The notes under the pieces were generated by a model. The model did no database searches. It was not told the DNA's origin and saw only the letters and a list, made by a program, of their open reading frames with translations. A stretch of 64,000 bases of DNA from Lactiplantibacillus paraplantarum (GTDB taxonomy: Bacteria > Bacillota > Bacilli > Lactobacillales > Lactobacillaceae), in assembly GCF_003641145.1 (NCBI RefSeq), contig NZ_CP032744.1, forward strand, positions 186,001 to 250,000, in the 5' to 3' direction. Position numbers and translations under genes: made by a program. Shown here piece after piece: positions 44,267 through 53,360 of the stretch (positions are counted from its first letter, which is position 1; every line of letters starts with the position of its first letter).

Positions 44267-44546
44267 TTTTAAAGGAATTTTACTTGGTATGTTGGTCGTT
44301 GCAGTACTCTATGTGTTAGATCGCTACTTACCAAGGTGGTTTGGCGCTATTCCGGGAGTAGGCTTTTTAGGCTTTATTATTTACATTGTTTTTGCAAAAG
44401 AGGTTTCTTTATTATCAATAGTAACCGTTTTGTTAGTTGGTGAAGCAATTCTGAATGGTATCTGGATAGATGCACTTGCGAACCGAAAGAAAAAAATAAA
44501 AAAAGAAGTAGCAACAATGAAAGCAAAAGATTTATTGCGAAAATAG
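44259..44546 (+). CDS. Small membrane protein, partner of the DUF2089-like gene
   Basis: A 95-residue protein with three hydrophobic helices (about residues 6-20, 30-46 and 50-70) and a strongly basic C-terminal tail (RKKKIKKEVATMKAK). It starts with GGAGG upstream inside the preceding gene. No family recognised. Confidence 0.7.
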   Translation: MSDFKGILLGMLVVAVLYVLDRYLPRWFGAIPGVGFLGFIIYIVFAKEVSLLSIVTVLLVGEAILNGIWIDALANRKKKIKKEVATMKAKDLLRK

Positions 44547-44596
44547 GGATATTGATAAAATTAATATGTATAGAACCAATAATTTTAAAATTGTGA

Positions 44597-44650
44597 AAAA
44601 AAGACCTGTCAGCAAATTCAAATCAAAGTTTGTTGACGGGCCTATCTTTT
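44597..44650 (+). terminator. Terminator of the DUF2089-like operon
   Basis: Long stem formed by AGACCTGTCAGCAAA and TTTGTTGACGGGCCT with minor mismatches, flanked by A and T runs. Confidence 0.75.
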
Positions 44651-44731
44651 GTATTAGAAGAAATAATCATTTGAGTGCGTACTAACTATTTTAATTTTAC
44701 GGGTCTACAGGGCAAATCTATTGCTCCAAAG

Positions 44732-46492
44732 TTAGCTAGAATGCTTGTGGAATCGAATCTTAAAAATGACTGTCGAAATCAGCGTTAAGATCCATGCACA
44801 GATGGATAAGATAATAGAATCATGTGTAAGTGCAGACATTTGATAATTTAGCAATACTGTATTAGTGCCTCGTTTAGCGAACACTAATGGGTTGCCAATA
44901 GCATTTGTTTTTAGATGTGTCGTTGTTATACCGTTCAGTTTTACTTGGCTATGTTGATAGGTCACTATGGGTAAATAAACAGATTTATTATTGTGTGAAT
45001 GCCAGGTTAATTTAAGAGTACCGTTATTGATCACTTGCTTATTAAATTGCTTTTTGTTAATAATATTTTTCTCAACTAAACTATAAGGATGCATTTTCAA
45101 ATAATGTTGAGCATCAATCCTTGTATAAGTTGGTAAATAATCTGGGGTTGATTTCTCAACAGTTTTTACTCCATCACTGAGATTATTAGACCTAAATGCG
45201 CGACGAACCTTATCTGCACTGATTTTTTTTTGATTAGTGATTGCGTTAGTTGCACTAATTGGCTGGTCAGAATGCCAGATAGATGCCAAATCTGATACGT
45301 TGACGTAAGCATTGAAAGTGGTGAAACAAATCCCCAATATTAGACTTCCTCGAATGCCAGAAATAAAACTGTTGTGCTTATTTAACAGTTCGGTGCAACT
45401 GATACTTAATGCAACTAATAAGAATATTGCAGCAACACCTCTCATACGAGAAGGAAATTGTAATAATGTTGTTAATTGTGGAATGGATTTGCTAAGCGCA
45501 TTCCACAACATTAACCGTGAAGATAAAACTAAAAAGAATATACCGATTAAAGTAAATACCTGGTTGTTTTTCGATGTTTGCTTAAAATGAATAATTGTGT
45601 AAATGATTTGGGCCAAAAAAAGTACTGATAAAACTATCCCTAGTTGTGTTTCAGTTTCAGATTGAAATGATAGCTTAATTGCAGCTGCATCAATATTCAT
45701 GGTAGGCCAGGTAGATAATAAATGATTTCCAGAATATACTTCGAATAAACCGCCCCAAACATTGAGCGTTAGGATAAAAGCTAAAAGGGCTGCAGCAAAA
45801 ACACGTACCAAAAGAGCAATTTTTTTGGTGCTAGATATGAAGCCAATAATAAATAAGAAAAGTAGCGCAATTGTTGTAAAAATGACGCTTAAAAAGTGTG
45901 TTTGAATTAATAGTGCCATTGAGATGCCAAGACCAATAATATTTACTTTATTAGTATCATCGAGAAAATCAACTGCATATTTGAGGATATACGGAATTAA
46001 GACCAATCCAAATGATGTAAAGTGTTGGTTTAGAACCCAGCCTGTAATAGAGATACTTGTCATAAATAGAATCCCGGAGATGATTGCAAAATCTTGATTA
46101 GAGTGTAATCGTTTGGAAAGCGAGTAGACGCCATATGCAGCGGTCACCAAGATAAGTAGATCAACAGCTAATTGGAATTTTAGCCAGCTACCTAATAACA
46201 TTAATAGTAATCCCATTAAGTAGCTAACGAAAGGACCATATAGTGGTGTGATAATTCGACCCGCTTGTTGAAACCCATAGTTCGCTTGGAAATAATTAAA
46301 GTTTTTATTGGCTATTTGCTCAGCTGTATCAAAAAAACGATTAAAGTGAAATATTGAGTCTGACCCGAGGACCATGCTCTTTGTTAGAATTTGTGGCAAT
46401 AGAATGATCAGCCCAATAACGATAAATAGTGCGAGGGCTTTCAGATCTGTAAAGTGGTCATTTCTTGAAAATATTTTTTTGCTTGTGATTAT
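44732..46492 (-). CDS. Large polytopic membrane protein, GT-C/YfhO-like, second of a paralogous pair; unclear start
   Basis: From the TTG at 46399 the frame gives 555 residues, but homology with its paralogue and a first hydrophobic helix (KALALFIVIGLIILLPQIL) extend upstream to an in-frame TGA at 46498-46496. No ATG, GTG or TTG exists in that extension. AAGGAG lies exactly 7 nt before an ATA codon at 46492, which I use as start; a slip in the A7 tract near 46475 is the alternative. About 12 helices are followed by a C-terminal extracytoplasmic beta-rich domain and a last helix. FQQAGRIITPLYGPFVSYLMG is shared with the paralogue. GT-C glycosyltransferase-like or YfhO-like function is inferred. 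Confidence 0.65.
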   Translation of the reverse strand: MITSKKIFSRNDHFTDLKALALFIVIGLIILLPQILTKSMVLGSDSIFHFNRFFDTAEQIANKNFNYFQANYGFQQAGRIITPLYGPFVSYLMGLLLMLLGSWLKFQLAVDLLILVTAAYGVYSLSKRLHSNQDFAIISGILFMTSISITGWVLNQHFTSFGLVLIPYILKYAVDFLDDTNKVNIIGLGISMALLIQTHFLSVIFTTIALLFLFIIGFISSTKKIALLVRVFAAALLAFILTLNVWGGLFEVYSGNHLLSTWPTMNIDAAAIKLSFQSETETQLGIVLSVLFLAQIIYTIIHFKQTSKNNQVFTLIGIFFLVLSSRLMLWNALSKSIPQLTTLLQFPSRMRGVAAIFLLVALSISCTELLNKHNSFISGIRGSLILGICFTTFNAYVNVSDLASIWHSDQPISATNAITNQKKISADKVRRAFRSNNLSDGVKTVEKSTPDYLPTYTRIDAQHYLKMHPYSLVEKNIINKKQFNKQVINNGTLKLTWHSHNNKSVYLPIVTYQHSQVKLNGITTTHLKTNAIGNPLVFAKRGTNTVLLNYQMSALTHDSIILSICAWILTLISTVIFKIRFHKHSS

Positions 46493-46582
46493 TTTTCAAC
46501 TCCTTGTAAGCGTTAGATGGCATGTTATATAAAATATAGTAACTGATAATATGAGTTTAAAGTTATTTATTTTTAACATGTA

Positions 46583-48340
46583 TTAGTTTTTTAGTGACTT
46601 GGTTAGAGGAACTTTGATCAAGGAAACTAATATTAGGACGATTACCCAAGCGATGTAGCTGATTGTTTTACTAAGGACCGTCAGATGACTTGGCACATAA
46701 CGAATAGTTAAAATATTACGTCCACGTTGTTGATGAACAGTTATATTACCTATCCAATTGCGAGTAATCTGTTTTTGAGATAGGCGGGTACCGTTGAGCG
46801 TTAGTATGGATCGTTGGTAAGCGACCACGGGGATAACTCGTGACTTGGCAACCGTAGATTTCCAGGTCAATCGTATTCCACTGTGAATAACATGATACTT
46901 AAATAGATGCTGTTGTTCAGAGAAGCTTTGTCGATACTTCCGGTAAACTGCTTTGTAAGCATCAGGATCATTTTTGATTCTTTTGGAAACTGGCATATAA
47001 TCTGGAACCGTTCGATCTATAGCTTTGATTAAGTTTCCAATGTGACGCGTATGAAATTTAGGCTGTAATTGTGTTATGGTGGTCAATTCTGTATGAACAT
47101 TTTGAGGACTAGTTCCAATCCCTTGAGCTAGAGTTGTATTTGGATCCATTATCGAATGGATATTCTGGGCAACTCTTTGTGTACAGAGGCTAAGTGATAG
47201 AATCCCCAGAAAAACACTGATTGCCAATAATCCTTGATGCAGTGAGACAGACTTCGTGTTCCGAGCTGTGTCATAGTAGATTAGAGCTGCCGAGAGCATT
47301 ATGAAAGGATCGGCTATTAAGGTTATGCGGCTCGGCATCTGGAGGAAGGACTGCAGGAATGGCATTGAGTTCTGCACGATATCCCAAGGGAAAAAATTAG
47401 TACTGAGAAGAAGGTAAAACAAAGATACACTGACAAATAGTTTAGTAAATGGTAAGAGTCGTGACCAGAAGAGGATCAGTCCGGTTAACATCGCATAGGC
47501 AATGATTGTTAAAACAATATCGCTATTAGAGTAAACGCTAGTATAAATGGGTTGTAAGACTCGACTAGCGTGGTCCATCAAGTCCATGCCGACAGGTGCG
47601 ATTAAAGTATTGCCATGATAGACTTCAAACATCGGTATTAAGGCGTTCAAACTTAGGATAAGGGCTAATAGAACACCAGCCAAGAAGTTTAGACTAGTGT
47701 ATAACTTTTTCCTGGACTGCCAGATTCCATGAATAAAGAAAGGAATTAAAAAAGGTAAAAACATACCAATTGTGAGGACTTGGAACTGTGCAAGGAGACC
47801 AACAAAAATCCCTAATTTTAGCATGGATGGTAATGACCAATCTCCATGATATAGATCTAAGATTGGCCCAATAAAGATTGGCAATAATGATACGGCAATT
47901 GAACGCCACATGATTCCAAATAAGAAACCGTAAACAGCACTAGAACTCAGAAAAATGACGCTTAAGGCAATGGCTAACTTGGGTGGAAGTCGTAGTTTTT
48001 GAGCAGCGTTGTACATGAGATAGCCGCCTAGAAAGTAAACAATGAATAACGTAATGATTTGAAAACGAAACCAATTGCCAACTAGTAATAATAGTGCACC
48101 ACAGAGGACCGCAACTAATGGACTATAGAGACTGTTGACAATGCGCCCGGCTTGTTGGAAAGAATAGAGGTTAATAAAGCTAAAGTTATGGTTTTTGAGC
48201 TGCATGGCAGCTTCATAAATTCGACTATATTGAAAAGGACCATCAACGCCGTATAACGCCTGATGATTGAGTAAAAGTGGACTAATTATAAATAATGTGG
48301 CTAATCCGATGATGATAATGGCGGTTCTATTTTTGTGCAT
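46583..48340 (-). CDS. Large polytopic membrane protein, GT-C/YfhO-like, first of a paralogous pair
   Basis: About 585 residues from ATG 48340 (MHKNRTAIIIIGL); the longer frame starts at 48457, and the exact start is uncertain because AAGGATG lies either too close or about 14 nt away. Features: YGVDGPFQYSRIYEAAMQL after helix 1 (an acidic extracytoplasmic loop as in GT-C enzymes), FQQAGRIVNSLYSPLVAVL, about 11 helices, then a soluble C-terminal domain with VIPVVAYQRSILTLNGT and a final helix. Related proteins are annotated as YfhO-like or 6-pyruvoyl-tetrahydropterin-synthase-related membrane proteins. A role in cell-envelope glycosylation is inference. It is co-transcribed with the next paralogue (90 nt gap). 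Confidence 0.7.
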   Translation of the reverse strand: MHKNRTAIIIIGLATLFIISPLLLNHQALYGVDGPFQYSRIYEAAMQLKNHNFSFINLYSFQQAGRIVNSLYSPLVAVLCGALLLLVGNWFRFQIITLFIVYFLGGYLMYNAAQKLRLPPKLAIALSVIFLSSSAVYGFLFGIMWRSIAVSLLPIFIGPILDLYHGDWSLPSMLKLGIFVGLLAQFQVLTIGMFLPFLIPFFIHGIWQSRKKLYTSLNFLAGVLLALILSLNALIPMFEVYHGNTLIAPVGMDLMDHASRVLQPIYTSVYSNSDIVLTIIAYAMLTGLILFWSRLLPFTKLFVSVSLFYLLLSTNFFPWDIVQNSMPFLQSFLQMPSRITLIADPFIMLSAALIYYDTARNTKSVSLHQGLLAISVFLGILSLSLCTQRVAQNIHSIMDPNTTLAQGIGTSPQNVHTELTTITQLQPKFHTRHIGNLIKAIDRTVPDYMPVSKRIKNDPDAYKAVYRKYRQSFSEQQHLFKYHVIHSGIRLTWKSTVAKSRVIPVVAYQRSILTLNGTRLSQKQITRNWIGNITVHQQRGRNILTIRYVPSHLTVLSKTISYIAWVIVLILVSLIKVPLTKSLKN

Positions 48341-48597
48341 GAGTGATAATAACATCCTTTCGTTTAAGTCGTGTTTATTGATGTAATCAATTGGAAATTG
48401 CACCTGATTGAATGACACAGTTGGATAAGCCGTTGCACTGCTTAAGATGACTGACATGTTTAACTATATCAGTTTTGTATATCCGAAACCACTGGATGTT
48501 AGGTTAAATGATACCTCATGTAATTAATGGTAGTTGGAATAATAACCAGCTATAAAATGAGACGCTAATAAAAAAAGGTAATAAATGATTTCGACAC

Positions 48598-48611
48598 ATG
48601 TCTAGACTTGA
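48598..48611 (+). promoter_or_regulatory. Upstream TreR-like operator
   Basis: The palindromic core GTCTAGAC with partly matching flanks (ATGTCTAGACTTGAT), 67 bp centre to centre from the downstream operator. It may allow looping or serve the divergent region. Confidence 0.5.
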
Positions 48612-48657
48612 TCTGCCGGGTGTGATATACAAACGTCATTGGATTATTACTTAAACA

Positions 48658-48686
48658 TTGACAACTTGTCTAAACAAGTCTATATT
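48658..48686 (+). promoter_or_regulatory. treR-treA-PTS promoter with embedded TreR operator
   Basis: TTGACA (48658-48663), 17 nt, TATATT (48681-48686). The spacer is itself the palindrome ACTTGTCTAAACAAGT (48664-48679), a good GntR/TreR operator. Repressor binding would occlude the polymerase. Confidence 0.8.
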
Positions 48687-48692
48687 CGTAAA

Positions 48693-48706
48693 TGAAAACG
48701 ATAACA
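48693..48706 (+). promoter_or_regulatory. cre site (CcpA) in the tre operon leader
   Basis: TGAAAACGATAACA matches the consensus at all 14 positions. It lies just downstream of the predicted transcription start, so CcpA would act as a roadblock. Confidence 0.78.
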
Positions 48707-48720
48707 AAGAGGTGGTTGCC

Positions 48721-49440
48721 GTGAATAAAGCGGCCTTAGTTTATCAAGATTTGCTCCAAAAAATTGATGCGGAAGTTTATCCGCTTGGCAGTTACTTGCC
48801 GAGTGAACATCAGCTTTGTGAGCTATATGGCATTTCACGCGAGACCGGGCGCAAGGCGTTAGCAACGCTAGCGGAGGATGGTTATATTCAGAAAATTCGT
48901 GGTAAGGGTTCGATTGTGATCGAGCATCGCCAGTATGAATTCCCAGTCTCTGGCATTGTTAGTTATAAAGAATTAGCCGAGAAATTACACATTAGGACGC
49001 AAAACATTGTTTATGATTATCAACCTGATGCAACATTACCGGTTGCTGATTTTACATCACTCGGTACGGAATTAACGGAAGCGCCGGTGACAGCTATTAA
49101 ACGGGTTCGAGTGATTGATGGCGAACCAGCAATTATTGATAAGGATTATATTTTGAAGTCAGTTGTCCCGGAAGTTCCGAAGCAAGCGGCTGAAGATTCA
49201 TTGTATGCGTATTTTGAAAATCAACTTGGCCTGACGATTGGTTACGCGACGAAAGAAATTACAATGGCCCCAGCGACGACCGAAGACCGCGAGCATTTAG
49301 AATTGAACAAGGGGGCCTATGTGGCAGTTGTCCGGAGTGTGACCAGTCTCACGGATGCGCGCGCCTTTCAATATACGGAATCTCGACATCGGGCCGACCG
49401 CTTTAGCTTCCGTGATTTTGCTCGGCGAACTAAAAAATAA
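48721..49440 (+). CDS. treR: Trehalose operon repressor (GntR family, UTRA domain)
   Basis: A 239-residue regulator starting at GTG 48721 (GAGGTGG 5 nt upstream). The N-terminal winged HTH is LGSYLPSEHQLCELYGISRE, then TGRKALATLAEDGYIQKIRG. The C-terminal UTRA effector domain (about 80-230) includes AITAIKRVRVIDGEPAIIDK and LGLTIGYATKEI, which in TreR binds trehalose 6-phosphate. It is the first gene of treR-treA-PTS and has its own operator in the promoter, so it is autoregulated. Confidence 0.9.
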   Translation: MNKAALVYQDLLQKIDAEVYPLGSYLPSEHQLCELYGISRETGRKALATLAEDGYIQKIRGKGSIVIEHRQYEFPVSGIVSYKELAEKLHIRTQNIVYDYQPDATLPVADFTSLGTELTEAPVTAIKRVRVIDGEPAIIDKDYILKSVVPEVPKQAAEDSLYAYFENQLGLTIGYATKEITMAPATTEDREHLELNKGAYVAVVRSVTSLTDARAFQYTESRHRADRFSFRDFARRTKK

Positions 49441-49464
49441 GTTGTGGTATGAGAGGAATAGGAC

Positions 49465-51108
49465 ATGAAATTATCAGAACAAGTGATTTATCAGATTTAT
49501 CCGAAGTCATTTTATGATAGCAATGGCGATGGTATCGGTGATTTACGGGGTGTTATTGAAAAAATCGACTATCTAAAAAAACTGAATGTCGACATGATTT
49601 GGTTTAATCCGTTTTTTGTCTCACCACAAAATGATAACGGTTACGACATTGCGGATTATTATCATATTGATCCCATGTTTGGCACGATGGCCGATTTCGA
49701 AGAACTCGTGGCGATACTCAAGAAAAATGGCATTGGTGTCATGCTCGACATGGTCCTGAATCACACTTCCACCGAACATGAATGGTTTCAAAAGGCATTG
49801 GCCGGTGATGAAAAGTATCAACAATTTTATTATCTTCGCCGTCCTAAAGCTGATGGCAGTTTACCGACCAACTGGGAGTCTAAGTTTGGTGGTCCAGCCT
49901 GGTCGCCATTTGGTGAGACTGGTTTGTATTATTTACATTTATATGACCCGACTCAAGCTGATTTAGATTGGCATAATCCGGCCGTACGTCAGGCATGCGC
50001 CGCCGTTGTTAATTTTTGGCGGCAAAAGGGGGTGCAGGGCTTTCGCTTTGATGTTATCAACGTTACCGGTAAGGCTGAGCAGTTGGTGGATGCACCTAAG
50101 GGGGTTCCTAGTAAAACGTTATATACCGACACTCCCATCGTTCATGATTACCTAAAGGAATTGAACGCGACTAGTTTCGGCCAGGATGCTGATAGTGTAA
50201 CGGTGGGTGAGATGTCCTCGACGACCGTTGCGAACAGTGTTGGTTATACTAATCCGGTTAATCATGAACTCTCGATGGTCTTTAATTTCCATCACTTAAA
50301 GACGGATTATGTCGATGGTCGTAAGTGGTCCCGAATGGCTTTTGACTTTCCTCGGTTGAAGCAACTATTAGATAGTTGGGCCAGTGGGATGGCTGCTGGT
50401 GGTGGCTGGCAGGCTTTATTTTGGAATAATCATGATCAGCCACGAGCACTGAATCGCTTTGGTGATGCTGGTCAGTACCGAGTCAAGTCCGCCGAAATGT
50501 TAGCGACAGTTATTCATCTCTTACGCGGCACACCGTTCATCTATATGGGTGAGGAACTCGGCATGACTGATCCGGACTATGACAACATGGCTGATTATGT
50601 GGATGTTGAAGCATTAAATGCCTATAGAGCCTTGATTCGTAGCGGGTACAGTCATCACGATGCGTTTACAATCGTTAAGACTAAAGCCCGCGATAATTCG
50701 CGGACACCGATGCAATGGGATGATAGTGCTACGGCCGGTTTTACAACTGGTAAACCGTGGTTGATACCGACTAATCAGGACACAATTAACGTTGCCCATG
50801 AATTAGCTAGTGGTGAAATATTTGACTATTATCAGCGATTAATCAAATTAAGAAAAACGATGCCGATCGTCGCAGATGGCGGGTACCAATCTTGGCGCTT
50901 AGATGACCCGCAAGTCTTCGGCTATTGGCGGACGTACCATCAGCAAAAGCTATTAGTGCTTAATAATTTCTATGGCAAGTCGACAACGGTGACACTTCCG
51001 GAAGAAATGGTCGGTGCACAGGTGTTACTTTCCAATTATCAAGATGTTAATGTCACAGCACAATTGACGTTACAACCTTATCAAGCAGTTGCGTTGTTGT
51101 TAGGTTAA
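49465..51108 (+). CDS. treA: Trehalose-6-phosphate hydrolase (GH13)
   Basis: A 547-residue alpha-glucosidase-family enzyme cleaving trehalose 6-phosphate to glucose and glucose 6-phosphate. It shows the GH13 conserved regions: DMVLNHTS, GFRFDVINV (nucleophile Asp), VGEMSST (acid/base Glu) and WNNHDQPR (Asp), plus the calcium-type DSNGDGIGDLRG near residue 18. GAGAGGA lies before ATG, 24 nt after treR. It works with the following EIIABC, which delivers the phosphorylated disaccharide. Related oligo-1,6-glucosidases are similar, so specificity rests on context. Confidence 0.9.
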   Translation: MKLSEQVIYQIYPKSFYDSNGDGIGDLRGVIEKIDYLKKLNVDMIWFNPFFVSPQNDNGYDIADYYHIDPMFGTMADFEELVAILKKNGIGVMLDMVLNHTSTEHEWFQKALAGDEKYQQFYYLRRPKADGSLPTNWESKFGGPAWSPFGETGLYYLHLYDPTQADLDWHNPAVRQACAAVVNFWRQKGVQGFRFDVINVTGKAEQLVDAPKGVPSKTLYTDTPIVHDYLKELNATSFGQDADSVTVGEMSSTTVANSVGYTNPVNHELSMVFNFHHLKTDYVDGRKWSRMAFDFPRLKQLLDSWASGMAAGGGWQALFWNNHDQPRALNRFGDAGQYRVKSAEMLATVIHLLRGTPFIYMGEELGMTDPDYDNMADYVDVEALNAYRALIRSGYSHHDAFTIVKTKARDNSRTPMQWDDSATAGFTTGKPWLIPTNQDTINVAHELASGEIFDYYQRLIKLRKTMPIVADGGYQSWRLDDPQVFGYWRTYHQQKLLVLNNFYGKSTTVTLPEEMVGAQVLLSNYQDVNVTAQLTLQPYQAVALLLG

Positions 51109-51124
51109 GAATGGAGGAATGGGT

Positions 51125-53122
51125 ATGGCAAAGGCACAAACAGTGACAATTTTGTCACCAGTCAATGGGGACGTTATTGCATTAAGTGCGGTTAAGGATC
51201 CGGTTTTTTCAGCTGGTATGATGGGACTCGGATTTGGGATTCAACCGTCAAGTGGGGAAGTCGTTGCGCCGGTCAGTGGGAAAGTCACGATGGTGGCTGA
51301 AACGAAGCATGCGATTGGATTCACAACGCCCGATAATAATTTGGAAGTACTAGTACATCTCGGAATCGATACGGTCGATTTAAAGGGTAGTCCGTTCACG
51401 GTTCAAGTTGCCGCGGGCGATGATGTTCAGGCGGGCGATGTGATCGCCACCATGGATTTAGCGGCTATTCAAGCTGCTAATCGTCAGACAACGGTGATTT
51501 TAGCGGTGACAAACGCTAGTGATAAATTAGAATCCCTAGATGTGGCTACCGGAAAAAAAGTCGCCGGGGCCGTGACAGCCACGGGCCGACTAAACGCCAA
51601 TACGTTCAATGCTAAACGCCAGAATCGGCTACCGAAAGCAGGCAAATATGACCAGTTGGCAGCGGACATTGTGGCTAATGTTGGTGGTGTTGAGAATATC
51701 AGTAGTCTGATTCACTGCATTACTCGGTTACGTTTTTACTTGAAGGATGAAAGCCAGGCTAACGATGATGTCGTCCGGGATTTAAAAGGCGTTATTGATG
51801 TAGCCAAAGCGGGCGGTCAATATCAAGTAGTCATTGGACCTGCCGTCACGGACGTCTATGATGCAGTCATTAAACAAATTGGCCCGGAATTTTCAAATGA
51901 TTCAGAGACGGCCAAAGCCGTTGCTGAGACTGCCGCGGCAGCTCAACGACCAACAACAACGTGGGGCAGAGTTAAGTGGGGCATTAGCAGTTTAATTGGT
52001 GTCATCACAGGTTCGATGATTCCCGTCATCGGATTATTAGCCGCCTCTGGTATTTTAAAGGGGATTCTCGCGCTACTGACCACGTTCAAGGTAGTCAGCC
52101 CGACCGCACCAACGTACGTGATTATTAATGCCATGGGTGATTCGGTCTTTTACTTCTTACCAATCTTTGTCGGCTTTACGGCTGGTAAAAAGTTAGGGGC
52201 AGATCCGGTGATTATGGGAATCATTGGTGGGGTGTTGACTTATCCAGCTATTGTGACGATGGCGAGTGGTAAAGCGACGAGCACGCTCTTAGGAATGGGA
52301 ATCAATGCGGATTTCTTTGGTCTACCGGTACACGTTGCCTCGTATACGTATTCAATTTTCCCGATGATTGCGGGGGCATGGTTAGCAAGTAAGTTGGAAC
52401 CATGGTTAAAACGGGTGATTCCAACGGTATTACGAATGATTTTTGTGCCATTATTTGAAGTTGTGATTGTTTCCGGTGCGATTCTGTTATTCCTTGGCCC
52501 AATTATCACCGTACTTTCAACGGGATTGGCGAATATTATTGTGTGGGTCTACAATTTAAGTCCCGCGATTTCTGGCTTAATTATTGGTGGTTTCTATCAA
52601 GTGTTGGTAATCTTTGGGTTGCACTGGGCGGTTATTCCAATTGTGGCCAACGATATTGCAACGACGGGTCATAGTTACTTGAATGCAATTGTTTCAGCAA
52701 CAATGGTCGCTCAAGGTGGGGCGGTACTCGCGATTGCCTTGAAGTCAAAACTGGCTAATATTCAAGAACTGGCTTGGCCAGCAACGATCTCAGCCTTCTG
52801 TGGTGTTACCGAACCAGCCATGTACGGGATCAACTTGAAGTACGGCCGGGCCTTTGTGACTGCTAGTATTGGGGCGGCAGTTGGGGGCTTCTTGACCGGT
52901 TTACTACGGGTCAATATGTGGGGCTTTACCGGTGCACTAATCGGTTTCACGTCTTTCGTTAATCCGAAGGGCTTGGACTTTAGCTTTTATGGTTTCTTGA
53001 TTGCATCCGCGGCAACGATTGTCGTGTCATTCGCCTTAACCTGGATGTTTGGGTTTAAGGATGAAGATGTCAATGCGGTTAAAGTTGCACCTAAAAAGCG
53101 GCACTTGGGCGAAGCGGCGTAG
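51125..53122 (+). CDS. PTS trehalose-family transporter EIIABC (first copy)
   Basis: A 665-residue fused permease importing and phosphorylating trehalose. Order A-B-C: IIA (about 1-150) with the active His in VLVHLGIDTVDL; IIB (about 175-255) with phosphocysteine Cys198 in LIHCITRLRFYLKDE; IIC (about 280-650) with ten or so helices and IISAFCGVTEPAMYGINLKY-type GVTEPAMYG. N-terminal IIA differs from the B-C-A order of many glucose-family proteins. ATG 51125 has GGAGG 7 nt upstream. It lies 16 nt after treA in the tre operon. A sucrose or related disaccharide is an alternative substrate. Confidence 0.9.
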   Translation: MAKAQTVTILSPVNGDVIALSAVKDPVFSAGMMGLGFGIQPSSGEVVAPVSGKVTMVAETKHAIGFTTPDNNLEVLVHLGIDTVDLKGSPFTVQVAAGDDVQAGDVIATMDLAAIQAANRQTTVILAVTNASDKLESLDVATGKKVAGAVTATGRLNANTFNAKRQNRLPKAGKYDQLAADIVANVGGVENISSLIHCITRLRFYLKDESQANDDVVRDLKGVIDVAKAGGQYQVVIGPAVTDVYDAVIKQIGPEFSNDSETAKAVAETAAAAQRPTTTWGRVKWGISSLIGVITGSMIPVIGLLAASGILKGILALLTTFKVVSPTAPTYVIINAMGDSVFYFLPIFVGFTAGKKLGADPVIMGIIGGVLTYPAIVTMASGKATSTLLGMGINADFFGLPVHVASYTYSIFPMIAGAWLASKLEPWLKRVIPTVLRMIFVPLFEVVIVSGAILLFLGPIITVLSTGLANIIVWVYNLSPAISGLIIGGFYQVLVIFGLHWAVIPIVANDIATTGHSYLNAIVSATMVAQGGAVLAIALKSKLANIQELAWPATISAFCGVTEPAMYGINLKYGRAFVTASIGAAVGGFLTGLLRVNMWGFTGALIGFTSFVNPKGLDFSFYGFLIASAATIVVSFALTWMFGFKDEDVNAVKVAPKKRHLGEAA

Positions 53123-53157
53123 TAAACATCAAGTCTAAAATAATTGATTAACGTTAG

Positions 53158-53197
53158 GACAAGCAAGGATTTTTCCGATTCGGAAGAATGCTTGCTT
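53158..53197 (+). terminator. Terminator between the two PTS genes
   Basis: AAGCAAG...TTTTTCCGA pairs with TCGGAAGAA...GCTTGCTTTT, nested in an outer GTTAGG/CCTAAC pairing. It should end or attenuate the tre operon before the second PTS gene. Confidence 0.8.
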
Positions 53198-53249
53198 TTG
53201 ATATTTAGTCGCCCTAACAAATCAGGAATTGTGATGGCAAGTCATGGTG

Positions 53250-53297
53250 ATTAGTCTAATTGTAATGATAGAATTTTGGTGAATCATGATTAGACAG
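53250..53297 (+). promoter_or_regulatory. TreR-like half-sites upstream of the second PTS gene
   Basis: A perfect 11-bp palindrome ATTAGTCTAAT (53250-53260) and a related GATTAGACAG (53288-53297) resemble the core of the tre operators (GTCTA/TAGAC). They suggest separate but related control of the second permease. I could not fix the -10 and -35. Confidence 0.4.
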
Positions 53298-53360
53298 TGA
53301 ATTTAATTTTACGGATTATTGGGAATTAGGTTAAAGGTTTTATATTGGGGGATGACGATT

